Shown here: positions 1 to 6,665 of the stretch, one piece after another | How positions within the stretch are numbered: the stretch's first letter is position 1 | How the letters are laid out: each line of letters starts with the position of its first letter | Source of the DNA: an uncultured Caryophanales bacterium | GTDB lineage: Bacteria > Bacillota_I > Bacilli_A > RFN20 > CAG-826 | Reading direction: 5' to 3' | Assembly: GCA_937895315.1 (NCBI GenBank) | Contig: CALAWM010000175.1 | Coordinates: 1-11,423, forward strand | Length of the DNA: 11,423 bases | Notes under the pieces: model-generated | The model's input: the letters and a program-made list of their open reading frames with translations, nothing else | What the model was told of the DNA's origin: nothing | Databases searched by the model: none | Made by a program: the position numbers and the translations under genes

Positions 1-284
1 AACATCGCACTCCGTGGTCCTTTTTTCGAGTAATAAGGATCCATTAAAGTCCGGACTGGTTTTGGGGTAAGCATAGGGACTAAAAGGGCGAATAGAAGAA
101 TAATACCGATAATAAAGGTCGCAGTCACACTTGCTTTGTTTCTTCTAAATCTAAAGAAAGCATCAGCGAAATATCCCCGCGCTTTTGTTTCTAATTTCTG
201 ATCGTGGAGTTCAACATTTTCATGCGCGAACGTAAAGCGATCATCTTGTTGTATGTTTTTATTTGCTAAATTATTACTATTCAT
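1..284 (-). CDS. oppC: Oligopeptide ABC transporter permease OppC, N-terminal part (cut by window edge)
   Basis: The first 94 residues of an inner-membrane permease of a peptide ABC importer are visible; the rest lies beyond the left edge. The start ATG at 284 follows the oppB stop by one base, and the end of oppB supplies a GGGG-containing purine-rich ribosome site. After a hydrophilic head of about 40 residues comes an OppC_N-type segment, AFFRFRRNKASVTATFII, leading into the first membrane helix and LLVPMLTPKP. The pattern of an RRNK turn, a hydrophobic helix and then P-x-L-x-P is what this family shows before its periplasmic-side loop. By family knowledge OppC pairs with OppB to form the pore for the peptide delivered by OppA, and OppD/OppF should follow further left. 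The assignment to peptides rather than nickel or another substrate rests on the neighbouring oppA. Confidence 0.9.
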   Translation of the reverse strand, partial: MNSNNLANKNIQQDDRFTFAHENVELHDQKLETKARGYFADAFFRFRRNKASVTATFIIGIILLFALLVPMLTPKPVRTLMDPYYSKKGPRSAM

Positions 285-285
285 A

Positions 286-1248
286 TTACTTTTTCCCCAT
301 CTTAATACGTGGATCAATAAATCCGTATGAAATATCGACAACAATGCCGGCTAATAAGCCAATCAAAGTGTAGAATATCGTCATTAACATGAAGATATCG
401 TAGTCAAGTTGATTAATCGACATTAAATATAATGATCCAACTCCCGGAATCGAGAATATTTGTTCAATAATCATCGAACCCCCTAAAATCCCAATAAATG
501 AGGCAATAAGCATTGGGAAGATTGGAACCATTGCATTCTTTAAGGCGTGGCGAGTTGTCGCTTGTCCTCTTGTTAAACCTTTAGTTCTCGCTAAAAGCAT
601 GTAATCAGACGTTAATGTTTCGGTAAGTTCGGCTCTTGTAAAACGAGTGAGCCCAGCAATTTCGTCAAAGGATAATGCTAGGACCGGTAAAATTAAACTT
701 GAGAACATCTTGGCGGTGAAATAACTTCCTCCCGCATCATTTAGTGAGTACATTACGTTCGTGGGAACCCAACGTAATTTAAAGTAAATAAAGTATTGAA
801 CAAGGAACGCATAGACATAAGATGGCACACTTACAAAGATAATGACCAACGTCGAGATGAGGTGGTCTTGCCATCTATTTTTCTTAATCGCGGCGTAAAT
901 CCCTAACCCAATTCCAATTGGAATCGAGAAGATTAACGCATAAAGATTAACAATAACGGTTGGAAGAATACGGCTGCTCATGACTTCAAGTGCTGGAGTC
1001 GTAAGCGCGATTTTCCATGATGTACCAAAATCAAACTTTGTCAAAACATTGCGAATGTATATACCATATTGCACGATAATTGGTTTATTGTAACCTAGGG
1101 CTTCCCAACGTGCTTTAATAAGGTTGGCTAAGTTGATATCGGTCGGCATTTCTTGTGGTAATAGACGTATAAGAAAAAAACTTATCGTAATGATAACAAA
1201 AAACGTAAATATTAATAGCCCCAGACGTTTTAAAATATATTTTCCCAT
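286..1248 (-). CDS. oppB: Oligopeptide ABC transporter permease OppB
   Basis: This is the 320-residue membrane permease that forms, with OppC, the channel of an oligopeptide importer. The opening MGKYILKRLGLLIFTFFVI is the standard OppB/DppB start with the first helix at about residues 8-30. Further helices lie near 97-120, 129-155, 182-200, 240-262 and 285-308. The cytoplasmic EAA loop that contacts the ATPase is clear at about 213-245, with YMLLARTKGLTRGQATTRHA. Other family marks are the IFSIPGVGSL stretch (264-273) and the terminal DPRI. The length is normal. A good ribosome site (AAGAAGGTG, 7 bases before the ATG) supports the start. It is the second gene of an oppA-oppB-oppC operon: 97 bp separate it from oppA, holding a strong hairpin, and one base separates it from oppC. 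Confidence 0.95.
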   Translation of the reverse strand: MGKYILKRLGLLIFTFFVIITISFFLIRLLPQEMPTDINLANLIKARWEALGYNKPIIVQYGIYIRNVLTKFDFGTSWKIALTTPALEVMSSRILPTVIVNLYALIFSIPIGIGLGIYAAIKKNRWQDHLISTLVIIFVSVPSYVYAFLVQYFIYFKLRWVPTNVMYSLNDAGGSYFTAKMFSSLILPVLALSFDEIAGLTRFTRAELTETLTSDYMLLARTKGLTRGQATTRHALKNAMVPIFPMLIASFIGILGGSMIIEQIFSIPGVGSLYLMSINQLDYDIFMLMTIFYTLIGLLAGIVVDISYGFIDPRIKMGKK

Positions 1249-1270
1249 TACATAACACCTTCTTTTCTAT

Positions 1271-1317
1271 AACCAGCAGGAAACGCAACGCGATTTCTCA
1301 CGTTGCGTTTCTTGGTT
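1271..1317 (-). promoter_or_regulatory. Long hairpin between oppA and oppB, possible 3' mRNA stabiliser or attenuator
   Basis: A perfect 11-bp inverted repeat (GAAACGCAACG at 1280-1290 against CGTTGCGTTTC at 1301-1311) encloses a 10-nt loop. It is continued, after a short asymmetric bulge, by a 5-bp outer stem (AACCA 1271-1275 against TGGTT 1313-1317). Neither side is followed by a run of U, so it is not a classical intrinsic terminator. It sits 28 bases after the oppA stop and just before the oppB ribosome site. That is where many binding-protein transport operons carry a hairpin that protects or separates the highly expressed binding-protein message from the permease message. The function is inferred from position. 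Confidence 0.7.
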
Positions 1318-1345
1318 AATAACTAATTATTTAGTAAATCAATTA

Positions 1346-3841
1346 CTATCTGTAGTCGACTTGTCCGCCAGCGTTTTTAACGAAGTCAGCCCAAGCTTTA
1401 TCCGTATAGTTGAAGGACATTAAGCGGAATCCACCAAAGCCATACATAATATTGTAGTTTTTGGTGACATAACTAACTTGGAAACCAAGTAAGAATGCCG
1501 CGGCTGATCCTGCGAGTGGGATACGGTAGTACTTATCAAGGAATGCTCTTTCCATGAAAGCAGTAACTTTAAGTTTGAAATCGTTTGACTTGTTGGCGAA
1601 GATACCGGCACCAGTTAAGGAACCAGACCATTGTTTCCAAGACATAGTTTGTTCAAATGGAGTACCATTGTCATCAAAACTAATCGTAAGGGTTTCAGTT
1701 GCTGGATCCCAGTTGGCGGCTTCGTTGATTTCATAGAGATCGGTGTTGGTGTAAACTTCCATATTTCTGAATGGATAGAACGCCGCACCACCCCATGCAC
1801 CATAACCAATAGCGAATTTTCCGGCTGGAACGTAGCCATAACGGTCTTCAAGACTACCGACTGCTTCTAAGGTGATGGCACCAGAGCCAGAACCTTCAAT
1901 AGCATTGTTAAGGTATTTTTGTAATAAGGTAATTTGTGCTTGTTCGTCACTTTGGATAGGTCCTTTTGAGTATGCAACACGAATTTTAATTGGTGCACCA
2001 CTGACATAGGTTCCATCAGCGACTAAAGCATCATGAGCTTCTTTCATTAAACCTTTTGCTTCGGTTAAGTTGTAACCATTAATGGATTTATAGGCTTCTT
2101 CTAAAGTTGCGTATGGTTTTCCTTCACCATATTCAACACCGTAAAGGCCAGTAATTGCTTCCATGGCTGGAACAGAATTCCGATACATTGAGGTTGGATC
2201 ATTCCATACGTCATAGTAGTAAAGGTTATTCATTAATGAGTATGCAGGTTTGTAACCAGCAGTTTTGGTAACGAATTCAGCTCTATCAATGCCTAATGAG
2301 AAGGCTTTTCTAAAGCTACGGTGACTTAAGACGACACTGTTTTGGTTACCTTCATTGGCATCCATTGCTTTTAAAGCATCAAGATTGGCGTTGAAGAATA
2401 AGGACATAGTGTAGGTTTCGTCAACTTGGTAAAGGGCATCAGAGAGTGTGTAATCACTAAGTTCAGATGCAGTTGGGGCGTAGTCACTAAGTTCACCAGC
2501 AAAGAATTTTTGTTTGGCGGCTTCATCAGTTAAAACGTCAATAACAACTTTATCAGTGACGTATTGTCTCATTTTTGCACCATTGACTTCAAAGCGAGTG
2601 GTGGATTGGAGTTTACCGTCAACAGTTTCATAACCATGCCAATTTTCGTTTCTTTCAAGAACCATTTGTTTGGCAGCTTCAAGATTGGTAAGTTTATATG
2701 GACCATAGGACATGGTGTTTTCAACTTTGGTACCATACTTGGTGGTGGTTAAGGCACCTTCGGTGCTCTTGTTTTGGACATAGACTGAATCATGAACTAA
2801 CCAAGTGCTGCTGAAGCTAACTAAAGCTTGTGATTCATCAATTGGGTTTGCCATGACATAGTTGAAGGTTAAGTCGTCAACTTTTTGTAAACCAACTTTA
2901 TCCCATGAGAATTCTGGGAATACTTGTTCAACATAGGCGTATTTAACCCAGTAACTGGCATCTTCACCCCATCCTGTTGATTTGTCTAAGAAAGCTTTGA
3001 ATAAATCTAAGTTTTCTTGCGTTGGTTGTAATTTCCAAGCGTTATCGCCAGATTGTTCAACTTTGGCAACGACAGCTTCCCATGCAGGGACATCAAAGAA
3101 TTGTGGTAATGCTTCAACGTATCTCTTAATGGATTCTCCTTCTAAGTAGACTAGCGGAGCGTTAAGGGCAATGTAGAAGCCTAAACCATTTGATTTTTGG
3201 ACTAAAACATCACCAGAAAGTTCGACACTATCATCACTTACGATTAATGGTGGGGTTGTTAGACCATTGTCAAGGAATACTTTTGACCCTTGGTGGAAGT
3301 AATTAAATGCCCCGGCGATTGCGCTTTCACCAGAGTAGAAAAGGTTAGCCCGATAGTTTTTCATTGCTGGATCAAGTAAATGTTTACCTGAATTAACAAA
3401 TGAATCGGCATTAATGGCGGTGCCATCTTGCCATTTTAGGCCTTCACGAAGTTTAATTTGGTAGACAACTTGACCAGGATTATCTTCATCTAATTCGGTA
3501 ATCCAGGTGTTAGCTTGTTCTTCGGTCATGCCGTGGAATTGGACTAATTGAGCAGCTGATGTTTTCGTAACGTCGGTTACGGATTCAGCCATGTCATAAG
3601 CCCATTGGTAGATACCGTTTTCAGTATCTTTTGGTTGTAAGGAAACAAAACCCTCGGATAAATAGTCAAGAACAGCGCTATCAGCGTTTGTTTCCCAACT
3701 ATGAGGATTCCAGTTAGATGCTAAGGCAGCACTATAAGCACGATAAGTGAAAGTGTCCGGTTGTCTTTTTCCACAGCCACTTAACACTAATGCTAAAGCA
3801 GTACCAGCATATACTGTTAACAATAATTTTGATTTTCTCAT
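1346..3841 (-). CDS. oppA: Oligopeptide-binding lipoprotein OppA (SBP_bac_5 family)
   Basis: This is the extracellular substrate-binding lipoprotein of the importer, which captures peptides and hands them to OppB/OppC. The start used here is the ATG at 3841, giving 831 residues, because AAAGGAG lies 8 bases before it. An in-frame ATG 30 bases upstream has no such site and would place ten polar residues before the signal peptide. From 3841 the protein opens with MRKSKLLL, a hydrophobic core and the lipobox LSGC with Cys23 as the lipid-anchored residue. Family landmarks follow: LREGLKWQDGTAINADSF near residue 132, the SFRKAFSLGIDRAEF stretch in the middle, and a C-terminal NYTDKAWADF. At 831 residues it is clearly longer than the usual 540-600 for OppA, so it carries extra insertions. 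It is the first gene of the operon and ends in TAG. Which peptides it binds cannot be read from the sequence. Confidence 0.92.
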   Translation of the reverse strand: MRKSKLLLTVYAGTALALVLSGCGKRQPDTFTYRAYSAALASNWNPHSWETNADSAVLDYLSEGFVSLQPKDTENGIYQWAYDMAESVTDVTKTSAAQLVQFHGMTEEQANTWITELDEDNPGQVVYQIKLREGLKWQDGTAINADSFVNSGKHLLDPAMKNYRANLFYSGESAIAGAFNYFHQGSKVFLDNGLTTPPLIVSDDSVELSGDVLVQKSNGLGFYIALNAPLVYLEGESIKRYVEALPQFFDVPAWEAVVAKVEQSGDNAWKLQPTQENLDLFKAFLDKSTGWGEDASYWVKYAYVEQVFPEFSWDKVGLQKVDDLTFNYVMANPIDESQALVSFSSTWLVHDSVYVQNKSTEGALTTTKYGTKVENTMSYGPYKLTNLEAAKQMVLERNENWHGYETVDGKLQSTTRFEVNGAKMRQYVTDKVVIDVLTDEAAKQKFFAGELSDYAPTASELSDYTLSDALYQVDETYTMSLFFNANLDALKAMDANEGNQNSVVLSHRSFRKAFSLGIDRAEFVTKTAGYKPAYSLMNNLYYYDVWNDPTSMYRNSVPAMEAITGLYGVEYGEGKPYATLEEAYKSINGYNLTEAKGLMKEAHDALVADGTYVSGAPIKIRVAYSKGPIQSDEQAQITLLQKYLNNAIEGSGSGAITLEAVGSLEDRYGYVPAGKFAIGYGAWGGAAFYPFRNMEVYTNTDLYEINEAANWDPATETLTISFDDNGTPFEQTMSWKQWSGSLTGAGIFANKSNDFKLKVTAFMERAFLDKYYRIPLAGSAAAFLLGFQVSYVTKNYNIMYGFGGFRLMSFNYTDKAWADFVKNAGGQVDYR

Positions 3842-3849
3842 ATGTTTAA

Positions 3850-3856
3850 CTCCTTT
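3850..3856 (-). promoter_or_regulatory. Ribosome binding site that decides the oppA start
   Basis: The minus strand reads AAAGGAG 8 bases before the ATG at 3841. The earlier in-frame ATG at 3871 has only an AU-rich stretch and a hairpin before it. This places the true start at 3841, at the head of the lipoprotein signal peptide. Confidence 0.85.
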
Positions 3857-3871
3857 CGAATTATTGTTCAT

Positions 3872-3909
3872 GGATCAATTAAATACTTTTGCGCACAATA
3901 TTTAGATCC
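3872..3909 (-). promoter_or_regulatory. Hairpin in the oppA 5' leader
   Basis: In the predicted oppA leader, GGATC and TAAATA (minus-strand order) pair with TATTTA and GATCC, with a 3-nt ATT bulge. The loop contains a further TTG/CAA mini-stem. The 11-bp interrupted stem ends about 16 bases upstream of the ribosome site. It matches no riboswitch class I recognise. It could influence message stability or translation, which is inference. Confidence 0.5.
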
Positions 3910-3923
3910 ACTGCAATTCAGGT

Positions 3924-3946
3924 GTATAGCACATACGTCGTATAGC
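3924..3946. repeat. Short direct repeat and palindrome just downstream of the oppA transcription start
   Basis: GTATAGC occurs twice (3924-3930 and 3940-3946), 16 bp apart. The second copy overlaps an 11-bp palindrome, ATACG-T-CGTAT, at 3933-3943. This lies about 15-35 bases into the predicted transcript, a position suited to a repressor site. The repeats are short and may be chance. Confidence 0.3.
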
Positions 3947-3964
3947 GCCCGAATTTATACTAAT

Positions 3965-3993
3965 AGTATATTGATAGGCTAAACCTATTGCAA
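3965..3993 (-). promoter_or_regulatory. Sigma-A-type promoter of the oppABC operon
   Basis: On the minus strand a -35 box TTGCAA (3988-3993) and a -10 box TATACT (3965-3970) are separated by exactly 17 bp. The matches to TTGACA and TATAAT are 4/6 and 5/6. The expected start is an A near 3958, giving a leader of about 117 nt before the oppA ATG. Confidence 0.65.
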
Positions 3994-4006
3994 GGAATGA
4001 AAGTAG

Positions 4007-4020
4007 TGAAAGCGTTTACA
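4007..4020. promoter_or_regulatory. Catabolite-responsive element (cre) matching the CcpA consensus
   Basis: TGAAAGCGTTTACA fits the consensus TGWNANCGNTNWCA at every position. It lies 13 bp upstream of the oppA -35 box, and its centre is about 55 bp before the predicted transcription start. Sites within or downstream of a promoter normally repress; sites near -55, as known for acetate genes in Bacillus subtilis, are linked with activation by CcpA. The only gene that could use it is oppA. The ccpA gene itself is not in the window. Confidence 0.65.
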
Positions 4021-4150
4021 GCAAAAACTTTTTTCTTTACAAGCCTTTTCAAAGTCAATAATGATGCTTCTTTGGCGATTATATAGGAACAATTTTAAAA
4101 ATAATTATGAATAATATATTGATTTATGTTAAAAGGGATTTCACAAAAAC

Positions 4151-5245
4151 TTATTCGTTTTCGTCACTATTTTGCGAAAGGTTGTCTTCACTTTCTTTAA
4201 CTTCTTCTTGCGGGGGATTAAGTCTTGCATCTAATTCTTGTTCGCGGAAACTAAGAATTTGCGCGATGTATTCTCCTGTTTCAGAAGGAAGATTTGGAGT
4301 CTTTAATATTGCTTTTAATTCATTGATGGTAAATTTCAATATTTCAATTCGTTTTGGTTCCATCACCCTGTGGTAAAAATAGAAATAATACCGAGTTGTA
4401 AAAGGAATAAGAAAGGCAAATGATAATACGGCAATAAGTTCAGCTTGTAAAAAGCGTAAGTAAGTATGAGTTTGATAACCAATGAGGAAATAAGCACCTA
4501 TATAAAATAAAGTAAAAATAAGCATTGAGATAAAGGTCAAGAGTAATTGCGTACCAAGTACTTTCCGTCTCGTTACTTTATCACCAAGAAAAGTCGTTTT
4601 TAAATCTATAAAACGATAACCTTGGCGGTGTTCAATAAATAGTGATAAATAAACATTAAAAACCCCTTTATTGAAAACAAAAATAATGCCTAAAATAGTG
4701 ATTAAATGCGCGGAAAGCATAATTGGATCATTATATTTATTAAATAAATAAATTAAATCATTCGTTAATTGACTATATGTCTCCGGGCTTGTCGTCACTT
4801 GCATTTCATTAAAAATAGTCATCATTTGCGTCATAAATGGTTGATCGAAGACACTGATGAATAGGAGTAATCCGCCCATGAAAAGGAAAGTCGTCATGAA
4901 TAAATACAATATAAAAAAGAGTAACGTTTTCCAGGATAAGAATACTTTAATGCGACCACTTCGATAAGTGTTAGCAAATAAAGTTGTATAAACTTTGAAA
5001 TTACGGGGTGGTTCAGCCCCGGTTTCAATAAGGGCAGTGTATTCGGCAAAAGTGACGATCAGCGGCATTAAAATAATGATAAAAAGAATGGCGCTAATAA
5101 AGGCAAAATCAGTGTAATTAACATAAGTAATAACAAACCCTAATGACAAAAGAATAAGTGTAAAAAGAACATAACTTTTAATCGTGTTTGTTCTTTTCAT
5201 TACCGTTTTAAAAACACTAAAGAAAGTTACTTTTTCTTCGGCCAT
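4151..5245 (-). CDS. Polytopic membrane protein of unknown function
   Basis: I do not recognise a named family for this 364-residue protein. It has about six hydrophobic segments, near residues 25-43, 47-68, 107-132, 177-197, 230-256 and 267-290. A polar loop lies at 134-175. The cytoplasm-like tail of about 70 residues is rich in charge and ends in a strongly acidic stretch (PQEEVKESEDNLSQNSDENE). No ATPase, peptidase or transporter signature is visible, and there is no signal peptide cleavage site. The ATG at 5245 overlaps the end of the preceding NERD-like gene by 19 nt, and an AAAGGGA site sits a few bases before it, so the two are probably translated together and may work as a membrane pair. 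It is the last gene of the deoD operon. A general permease-like or scaffold role cannot be told apart. Confidence 0.75.
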   Translation of the reverse strand: MAEEKVTFFSVFKTVMKRTNTIKSYVLFTLILLSLGFVITYVNYTDFAFISAILFIIILMPLIVTFAEYTALIETGAEPPRNFKVYTTLFANTYRSGRIKVFLSWKTLLFFILYLFMTTFLFMGGLLLFISVFDQPFMTQMMTIFNEMQVTTSPETYSQLTNDLIYLFNKYNDPIMLSAHLITILGIIFVFNKGVFNVYLSLFIEHRQGYRFIDLKTTFLGDKVTRRKVLGTQLLLTFISMLIFTLFYIGAYFLIGYQTHTYLRFLQAELIAVLSFAFLIPFTTRYYFYFYHRVMEPKRIEILKFTINELKAILKTPNLPSETGEYIAQILSFREQELDARLNPPQEEVKESEDNLSQNSDENE

Positions 5246-5886
5246 TTATGTCCCTTTTCACGGCGTAAGTTTAACCCGTCAATTTCATGAACTCTTTTCT
5301 TTAATTCTTCAGGATTTAAGGGGCGAATATCGCGTCCTTCAATCCGGAGAACAAGTTTCATAAAGTCCCGCGTATCAATGATAAAATTGTGACTGTCATT
5401 GACATCTAAATCGGTGATTTTTGTATCAGTGCTGACAAGCGTTATCCCAATAAAAGTATTCATATCAATTAAGGTTCTTAAACTTAACTTTTGCATCGTT
5501 TGTTTTGTCTTTAAAAACGGGCTATCAATTATTTCTTCTTCCCCTTGTTTATTCTTCAAAATCCACTTGGAATCTTGGGGTTTACCCGAAAGGATCCCTT
5601 TGTATAAATTATCATTAATTACGTAGATATATTTGTTACCAAAAAGGACATGATCGATAAATAAACTTTCATGATTATTTAACTTCATTTCAAGTTTGTT
5701 TATAAGGTAAAAATCATGATATACCGCGGTTTTGCGGATAATTGGATAAAAATAGTTCACTAATGCATACCTTTGGAGTAACTTTTTGCGAAGTGACAAA
5801 AAGAGCACTATCAATAAGGCGATAATGACTAAGAGCGATATCGCTAGTAAGACGTATTCAGTAACTCCAAAGGCTAATGTTTTCAT
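5227..5886 (-). CDS. Membrane-anchored NERD-like domain protein, nuclease residues apparently lost
   Basis: The 219-residue protein starts with one membrane helix (about 10-32) followed by positive residues (RKK), so the rest is probably cytoplasmic. Residues about 60-145 resemble the nuclease-related domain (NERD): LFIDHVLFGNKYIYVI, then NLYKGILSG, a tryptophan strand (SKWIL) and SPFLKTKQTMQKL, which fit the family's IDHV, IExKnykGxIxG, W and NPxxQ landmarks in order. At the place where active family members have E-x-K, this protein reads N91-x-N93, so nuclease activity is doubtful. Asp78 of the IDHV element is kept. The tail is very basic (RREKGHKWPKKK). Its start shares one base with the deoD stop (TAATG), and its end overlaps the next membrane-protein gene. 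The domain call comes from motif order only and is moderate. Confidence 0.6.
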   Translation of the reverse strand: MKTLAFGVTEYVLLAISLLVIIALLIVLFLSLRKKLLQRYALVNYFYPIIRKTAVYHDFYLINKLEMKLNNHESLFIDHVLFGNKYIYVINDNLYKGILSGKPQDSKWILKNKQGEEEIIDSPFLKTKQTMQKLSLRTLIDMNTFIGITLVSTDTKITDLDVNDSHNFIIDTRDFMKLVLRIEGRDIRPLNPEELKKRVHEIDGLNLRREKGHKWPKKK

Positions 5887-6596
5887 TATTCTGCAATTTC
5901 TAAGGCGACTTTAACCATCTGGGCTAACCCAAGTTGGCGCTCTTCAACGGTCGCAATCCGAGAGTGATCAGTGAAACTATCACTAACGGTTAATAAGCAT
6001 AAGGCTTTTTTGCCAAGTTTAGCGGCGGTGGTATAAAGGGCATATGATTCCATTTCGACCCCTAAAACCCCTAATCGTGCCCACTTCTTCCAGGCGTCCG
6101 GATTATCATCATAAAAGACGTCGGCACTTAAAATTTGGCCAACATGGACCGGGATCTTTTTATTACGGGCTTCATCTCGCGCCTTGACGGCTAAATCAAA
6201 GTCGCCAATCGCACTATAAGTTCCGCCTAATAAGTTAAATTGTGCCGACCAATTCGAATCAGTCGAACTACCAATCGCGACGATAACATCAAATAATTTA
6301 ATATTTGGTTGATAAGAACCGCAGGTGCCAATTCGAATAATCGTTTCGACACCGTATCCGGTGAATAACTCATGACTATAAATACCAATGGAAGGATGAC
6401 CCATTCCGCTCGCCATGACCGAAATTTTCTTGCCGTTATAATATCCAGTAAAGCCCCAAATATTACGGACATCGGTTACTTTTTCAACATCGGTTAAAAA
6501 AGTTTTAGCAATCCATTCCGCTCTTTTTGGATCGCCAGGCATTAAAACAGTTTTTGCAAAAGCACCATCTTTTGCGTTAATGTGTGGTGTACCCAT
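5886..6596 (-). CDS. deoD: Purine nucleoside phosphorylase, DeoD type
   Basis: The cytosolic enzyme cleaves purine (deoxy)nucleosides with phosphate to give the free base and (deoxy)ribose-1-phosphate, for purine salvage. The 236-residue length and collinear motifs match the hexameric DeoD family. These are TPHINA with His5 (which reaches into the neighbouring subunit's site), MPGDPKRA (Gly21, Arg25, phosphate), IRIGTCGS (Arg88, phosphate), GVEMES (179-184, ribose contact), TVSDS with catalytic Asp206, and VEERQ with Arg220, the partner that helps protonate the base. All key residues are present. AAAGGAG lies 7 bases before the ATG. It leads an operon with the NERD-like and membrane-protein genes, its stop overlapping the next start by one base. 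A second protein whose family can act as a purine nucleoside phosphorylase (PgeF type) is encoded nearby. Confidence 0.95.
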   Translation of the reverse strand: MGTPHINAKDGAFAKTVLMPGDPKRAEWIAKTFLTDVEKVTDVRNIWGFTGYYNGKKISVMASGMGHPSIGIYSHELFTGYGVETIIRIGTCGSYQPNIKLFDVIVAIGSSTDSNWSAQFNLLGGTYSAIGDFDLAVKARDEARNKKIPVHVGQILSADVFYDDNPDAWKKWARLGVLGVEMESYALYTTAAKLGKKALCLLTVSDSFTDHSRIATVEERQLGLAQMVKVALEIAE

Positions 6597-6623
6597 ATAA
6601 ATTCTCCTTTGTTTATTGTTGTT

Positions 6624-6652
6624 ATTATAACATTATAAAATGTTAAGTTAAA
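6624..6652 (-). promoter_or_regulatory. Probable promoter of the deoD operon
   Basis: Two TATAAT boxes lie on the minus strand, at 6624-6629 and 6632-6637. The first has TTTAAC at 17 bp (6647-6652), a weak -35, and would give a 20-odd-nt leader that keeps the AAAGGAG site. Which box is used cannot be told. The -35 matches are poor, so the call is moderate. Confidence 0.45.
6628..6645. promoter_or_regulatory. Inverted repeat overlapping the deoD -10 region, possible operator
   Basis: TAACATT and AATGTTA form perfect 7-bp arms around the spacer ATAA. The dyad covers one of the two -10 boxes completely, so a bound regulator would block the promoter. It could also be a weak AT-rich hairpin at the end of the Nudix transcript. 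No known regulator motif was recognised. Confidence 0.4.
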
Positions 6653-6665
6653 GTTCGAAAGCCGT

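Larger units (their letters stand above)
3842..4150. other. Gene-free control region upstream of oppA (309 bp)
   Basis: No convincing gene lies here. The oppA-proximal half holds the ribosome site, leader hairpin, short repeats, promoter and cre-like site listed separately. The distal part (about 4021-4150) is AT-rich. It contains a perfect TATAAT on the minus strand at 4078-4083, but without a credible -35 at 16-18 bp. I found no strong hairpin with a U-run to end the transcript of the upstream membrane-protein gene, so read-through into oppA is possible. Confidence 0.6.

Noticed and set aside
1420..2752. Several open frames of 60-80 codons inside oppA on both strands
   Set aside because: They are shadows of the long oppA frame, with no ribosome sites and low-complexity products.
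3842..3871. Upstream in-frame ATG at 3871 as oppA start
   Set aside because: It lacks a ribosome site and would add ten polar residues before the lipoprotein signal; the ATG at 3841 has AAAGGAG.
4020..4060. A/T-runs as a terminator of the membrane-protein gene
   Set aside because: No stable GC-containing stem precedes the runs on the minus strand.
4078..4083. Perfect TATAAT on the minus strand as a second oppA promoter
   Set aside because: No -35 at 16-18 bp and no extended -10; the region is AT-rich, so a chance match is likely.
4107..4376. Plus-strand open frame of 89 codons
   Set aside because: It mostly overlaps the 3' end of the membrane-protein gene on the other strand and has no ribosome site or recognisable product.
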